Assembly (NCBI RefSeq): GCF_036788415.1
Contig: NZ_DAIQNN010000003.1
Location: 1 to 64,000 of the forward strand
Direction of reading: 5' to 3'
Origin: Rubrimonas sp036788415
GTDB taxonomy: Bacteria > Pseudomonadota > Alphaproteobacteria > Rhodobacterales > Rhodobacteraceae
Length of the DNA stretch: 64,000 nucleotides
The translations under genes were made by a program, and so were the position numbers. How positions within the stretch are numbered: position 1 is the first letter of the stretch; each line of letters begins with the position of its first letter. The notes below the pieces were generated by a model that was not told where the DNA came from, did not search any database, and was given only the letters and a program-made list of their open reading frames with translations. Of the stretch, positions 62,062-64,000 are shown piece by piece.

Positions 62062-63561
62062 ATGGCCAAGGACGACAGAAAGCCGCGCCGGCCGCGCGCC
62101 GAGACGCCGAGGGGGTTCCGCGACTGGTTCGGGCCGGACGTGCTGGCGCGCGACGCCATGCTCGGCGCGATCACCGAAGTCTATCGCCGCTACGGCTTCG
62201 ACCCGCTGGAGAGCTCCGCCATCGAGACGGTCGAGGCGCTCGGCAAGTTCCTGCCCGACGTGGACCGCCCCAATGAGGGCGTCTTCGCCTTTCAGGACGA
62301 CGACGAGACCTGGCTCGCACTGCGCTACGACCTGACCGCGCCGCTCGCCCGCGTCTACGCCCAGCACCAGCGCGACTTGCCGACCCCCTATCGCCGCTAC
62401 GCCGTGGGCCCGGTCTGGCGCAACGAGAAGCCGGGGCCGGGGCGGTTCCGCCAGTTCACCCAATGCGACGCCGACACGGTGGGGGCCGCCAGCGTCGCCG
62501 CCGACGCGGAAATCTGCGCCATGTTGGCGGATGCGCTCGAGGCGGCGGGGATCGCGCGGGGCGACTATCTGATCCGCGTGAACAACCGCAAGGTGCTCAA
62601 CGGCGTGCTGGAGGCCATCGGCCTCGGCGACCCGGAGGCCGACGCCCATGCGCGCGGCGTGGTCAGCCGTTCGGTGGACAAGCTCGACAAGCTGGGGCCG
62701 GAGGGCGTGCGGCTGCTGCTCGGCGAAGGCCGCAAGGACGAGAGCGGCGATTTCACGAAGGGCGCTGGGCTCGCTCCTGACCGGATCGAGCTGATCATGG
62801 GCTTTCTCGACGCCCGCCGCGACGACGCCGCCGCCACCTGCGCCGCGCTGCGCGACCTTGTCGGCCACACCGGCGTCGGCGCCGAGGGCGTCGCGGAGCT
62901 GGAGGAGATCGCCGCGCTGCTCGACGCGCAGAGCTACGGCCCCGAGCGCGTCGTGATCGACCCCTCGGTGGTGCGCGGCCTGGGCTATTACACCGGCCCG
63001 GTCTACGAGGCCGAGCTGACCTTCGAGATCCTCGACGACAAGGGCCGCAAGCGCCAGTTCGGCTCGGTGGCGGGCGGCGGGCGCTATGACGACCTCGTCA
63101 AGCGCTTCACCGGGCAGAGCACGCCCGCGACCGGCGTCTCGATCGGCGTGGATCGGCTCCTCGCAGCGCTGCGCGAGAAGGGCCGGCTGGCCGAGGCCGC
63201 GCAGGGGCCGGTGGTCGTCTGCGTGATGGACCGCGCCCGCATGGCGCAGGCGCAGACGATCTGCGCCGAACTGCGCCGCGAGGGAATTCGCGCGGAGGTG
63301 TTCCTCGGCGGCGGGAACATGGGCAGGCAGCTCAAATACGCCGACAAGCGCCAGAGCCCCGTCGCCGTGATCGAGGGCGAGGACGAGACGGCGCGGGGTG
63401 TGCTCCAGCTCAAGGACCTCCGCCTCGGCGCGCTGCTCGCCCAGAGCATCGAGAGCAACGAGGCGTGGAAGGCCCAGCCGGCGCAGCTCGAAATCCCCCG
63501 CGCCGAACTGGTGGCGCAGGTGCGCGCGATGCTCGCCCGCCGCTACGACGGCGCGGCCTGA
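62062..63561 (+). CDS. hisS: histidyl-tRNA synthetase
   Basis: Class II synthetase, 499 aa, the longer alphaproteobacterial form. Motif 1 area GFRDWFGPDVLARD, motif 2 GPVWRNEKPGPGRFRQFTQCDADTV, the histidine-A region VRGLGYYTGPVYE and motif 3 GGGRYDDLVKRF with SIGVDRLLAAL are in order, and the C-terminal anticodon domain ends RRYDGAA. The start MAKDDRKPRRPRAETPRG lies after a 72-base gap. It is directly followed by hisZ. Confidence 0.95.
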   Translation: MAKDDRKPRRPRAETPRGFRDWFGPDVLARDAMLGAITEVYRRYGFDPLESSAIETVEALGKFLPDVDRPNEGVFAFQDDDETWLALRYDLTAPLARVYAQHQRDLPTPYRRYAVGPVWRNEKPGPGRFRQFTQCDADTVGAASVAADAEICAMLADALEAAGIARGDYLIRVNNRKVLNGVLEAIGLGDPEADAHARGVVSRSVDKLDKLGPEGVRLLLGEGRKDESGDFTKGAGLAPDRIELIMGFLDARRDDAAATCAALRDLVGHTGVGAEGVAELEEIAALLDAQSYGPERVVIDPSVVRGLGYYTGPVYEAELTFEILDDKGRKRQFGSVAGGGRYDDLVKRFTGQSTPATGVSIGVDRLLAALREKGRLAEAAQGPVVVCVMDRARMAQAQTICAELRREGIRAEVFLGGGNMGRQLKYADKRQSPVAVIEGEDETARGVLQLKDLRLGALLAQSIESNEAWKAQPAQLEIPRAELVAQVRAMLARRYDGAA

Positions 63562-63565
63562 GCCG

Positions 63566-64000
63566 ATGGCCGCCGACCGCGCCTACATCGCCGGGGGCCG
63601 CGTCGGCGCGCCGCGCGCGGCGCTGGCGGGCCTGTGCGCGCGGATCATGGCGCTGTTCGAGGCGGCGGGCTGCATGCGGGTCGAGCCCGCGGCCCTTCAC
63701 TCCGCCGACGCGCTGCTCGACGTCTATGGCGAGGATGTCCGCGCCCGCGCCTTCACGGTGGACGAGCCGGGCGGCGGCGCGCTGTTCCTGCGCCCCGACT
63801 TCACCGTGCCGGTCCTGCAACTCCACCTCTCCGCCCGCGCCGAGCCCGCCCGCTACAGCTATCTCGGCCCGGTCTGGCGGCGTCAGGCGCCGGGGTCCGC
63901 GCGCCCGACCGAATACCTTCAGGCGGGGCTGGAGATTTTCGGGGAGGAGGCCGCCGAGGCCGACGCGGAGATCTTCGCGCTGATCGCGCGCGCGCTGGCT
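63566..64000 (+). CDS. hisZ: ATP phosphoribosyltransferase regulatory subunit, cut by window edge
   Basis: HisZ is a HisS-like protein without aminoacylation activity that activates short-form HisG in histidine synthesis. The first 145 residues are visible: GRVGAPRAALAGLCARIMALFEAAG, LFLRPDFTVPVLQLHLSA and YLGPVWRRQAPGSARPTEYLQAGLEIFG, which keep the class II core but are HisZ-like in length and context. It starts four bases after hisS, the standard hisS-hisZ pairing in Rhodobacterales; hisG probably follows outside the window. Confidence 0.87.
   Translation, partial: MAADRAYIAGGRVGAPRAALAGLCARIMALFEAAGCMRVEPAALHSADALLDVYGEDVRARAFTVDEPGGGALFLRPDFTVPVLQLHLSARAEPARYSYLGPVWRRQAPGSARPTEYLQAGLEIFGEEAAEADAEIFALIARALA

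Overview
The window is one continuous piece of a GC-rich alphaproteobacterial chromosome, most likely Rhodobacterales or close kin. Grounds: the alphaproteobacterial gene order around hemE, rho and parAB; an RluD gene sharing its start with a DUF6476 gene; a LeuS-LptE-HolA block with a DUF3576 lipoprotein; and Gram-negative traits (porins, LptE, signal peptides). I see no rRNA, insertion sequence, prophage or CRISPR array. Genes are densely packed, and many stop and start codons overlap.

Layout. 1-6.6 kb (minus): tRNA-Trp, secE, nusG, rplK, rplA, rplJ, rplL and a truncated rpoB, the classic transcription/translation cluster. 6.6-15 kb: a minizincin and patatin-lipoprotein pair, a phosphonate-type ABC transporter (phnC, D, E, E), rpoH, rluD and DUF6476. 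15-18.8 kb (minus): a thiolase and an acyl-CoA synthetase whose C-terminus carries two PPC-like domains. 18.8-22.4 kb (minus): dnaQ, coaE, aroE, maf, ppsR. 22.4-22.7 kb: the only gene-free stretch above 300 bases, which I propose as the chromosomal replication origin. 22.7-31.1 kb (plus): hemE, hemJ, rho, mnmE, mnmG, rsmG, parA, parB, with two perfect parS sites inside mnmG and rsmG. 31.1-36 kb (minus): holA, lptE, leuS and a DUF3576 lipoprotein. 36-39 kb (plus): two tandem porins and a YggS-type PLP protein.

39-54.7 kb is the accessory part. On the minus strand it holds a probable N-heterocycle uptake and catabolism locus: FAD subunit, fused 2Fe-2S/molybdenum hydroxylase, a 6-hydroxynicotinate-reductase-like Fe-S protein, UPF0280, a DUF1185 (AA_synth) protein, and a branched-chain-amino-acid-type ABC transporter with a fused LivHM permease. 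A MarR regulator is divergent from it, and HyuA/HyuB hydantoinase genes follow. The promoter regions in front of the hydroxylase operon and of hyuA share an operator-like inverted repeat, TCGTT-N8-AACG, which suggests one MarR regulon. The logic (hydroxylate, reduce, hydrolyse the ring) is inferred from family membership; the substrate is unknown.

54.8-64 kb (plus): a DMT exporter, a transglutaminase-like protein lacking the expected histidine, a complete dipeptide/oligopeptide-type ABC transporter (SBP, two permeases, two ATPases), hisS and the start of hisZ.

Genes left of 22.4 kb run mostly leftward and those just right of 22.7 kb run rightward, as expected if replication forks leave from the ppsR-hemE gap. 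That order matches the one flanking the Caulobacter origin, so the window is probably origin-proximal core chromosome plus a catabolic locus about 16-32 kb to the right.
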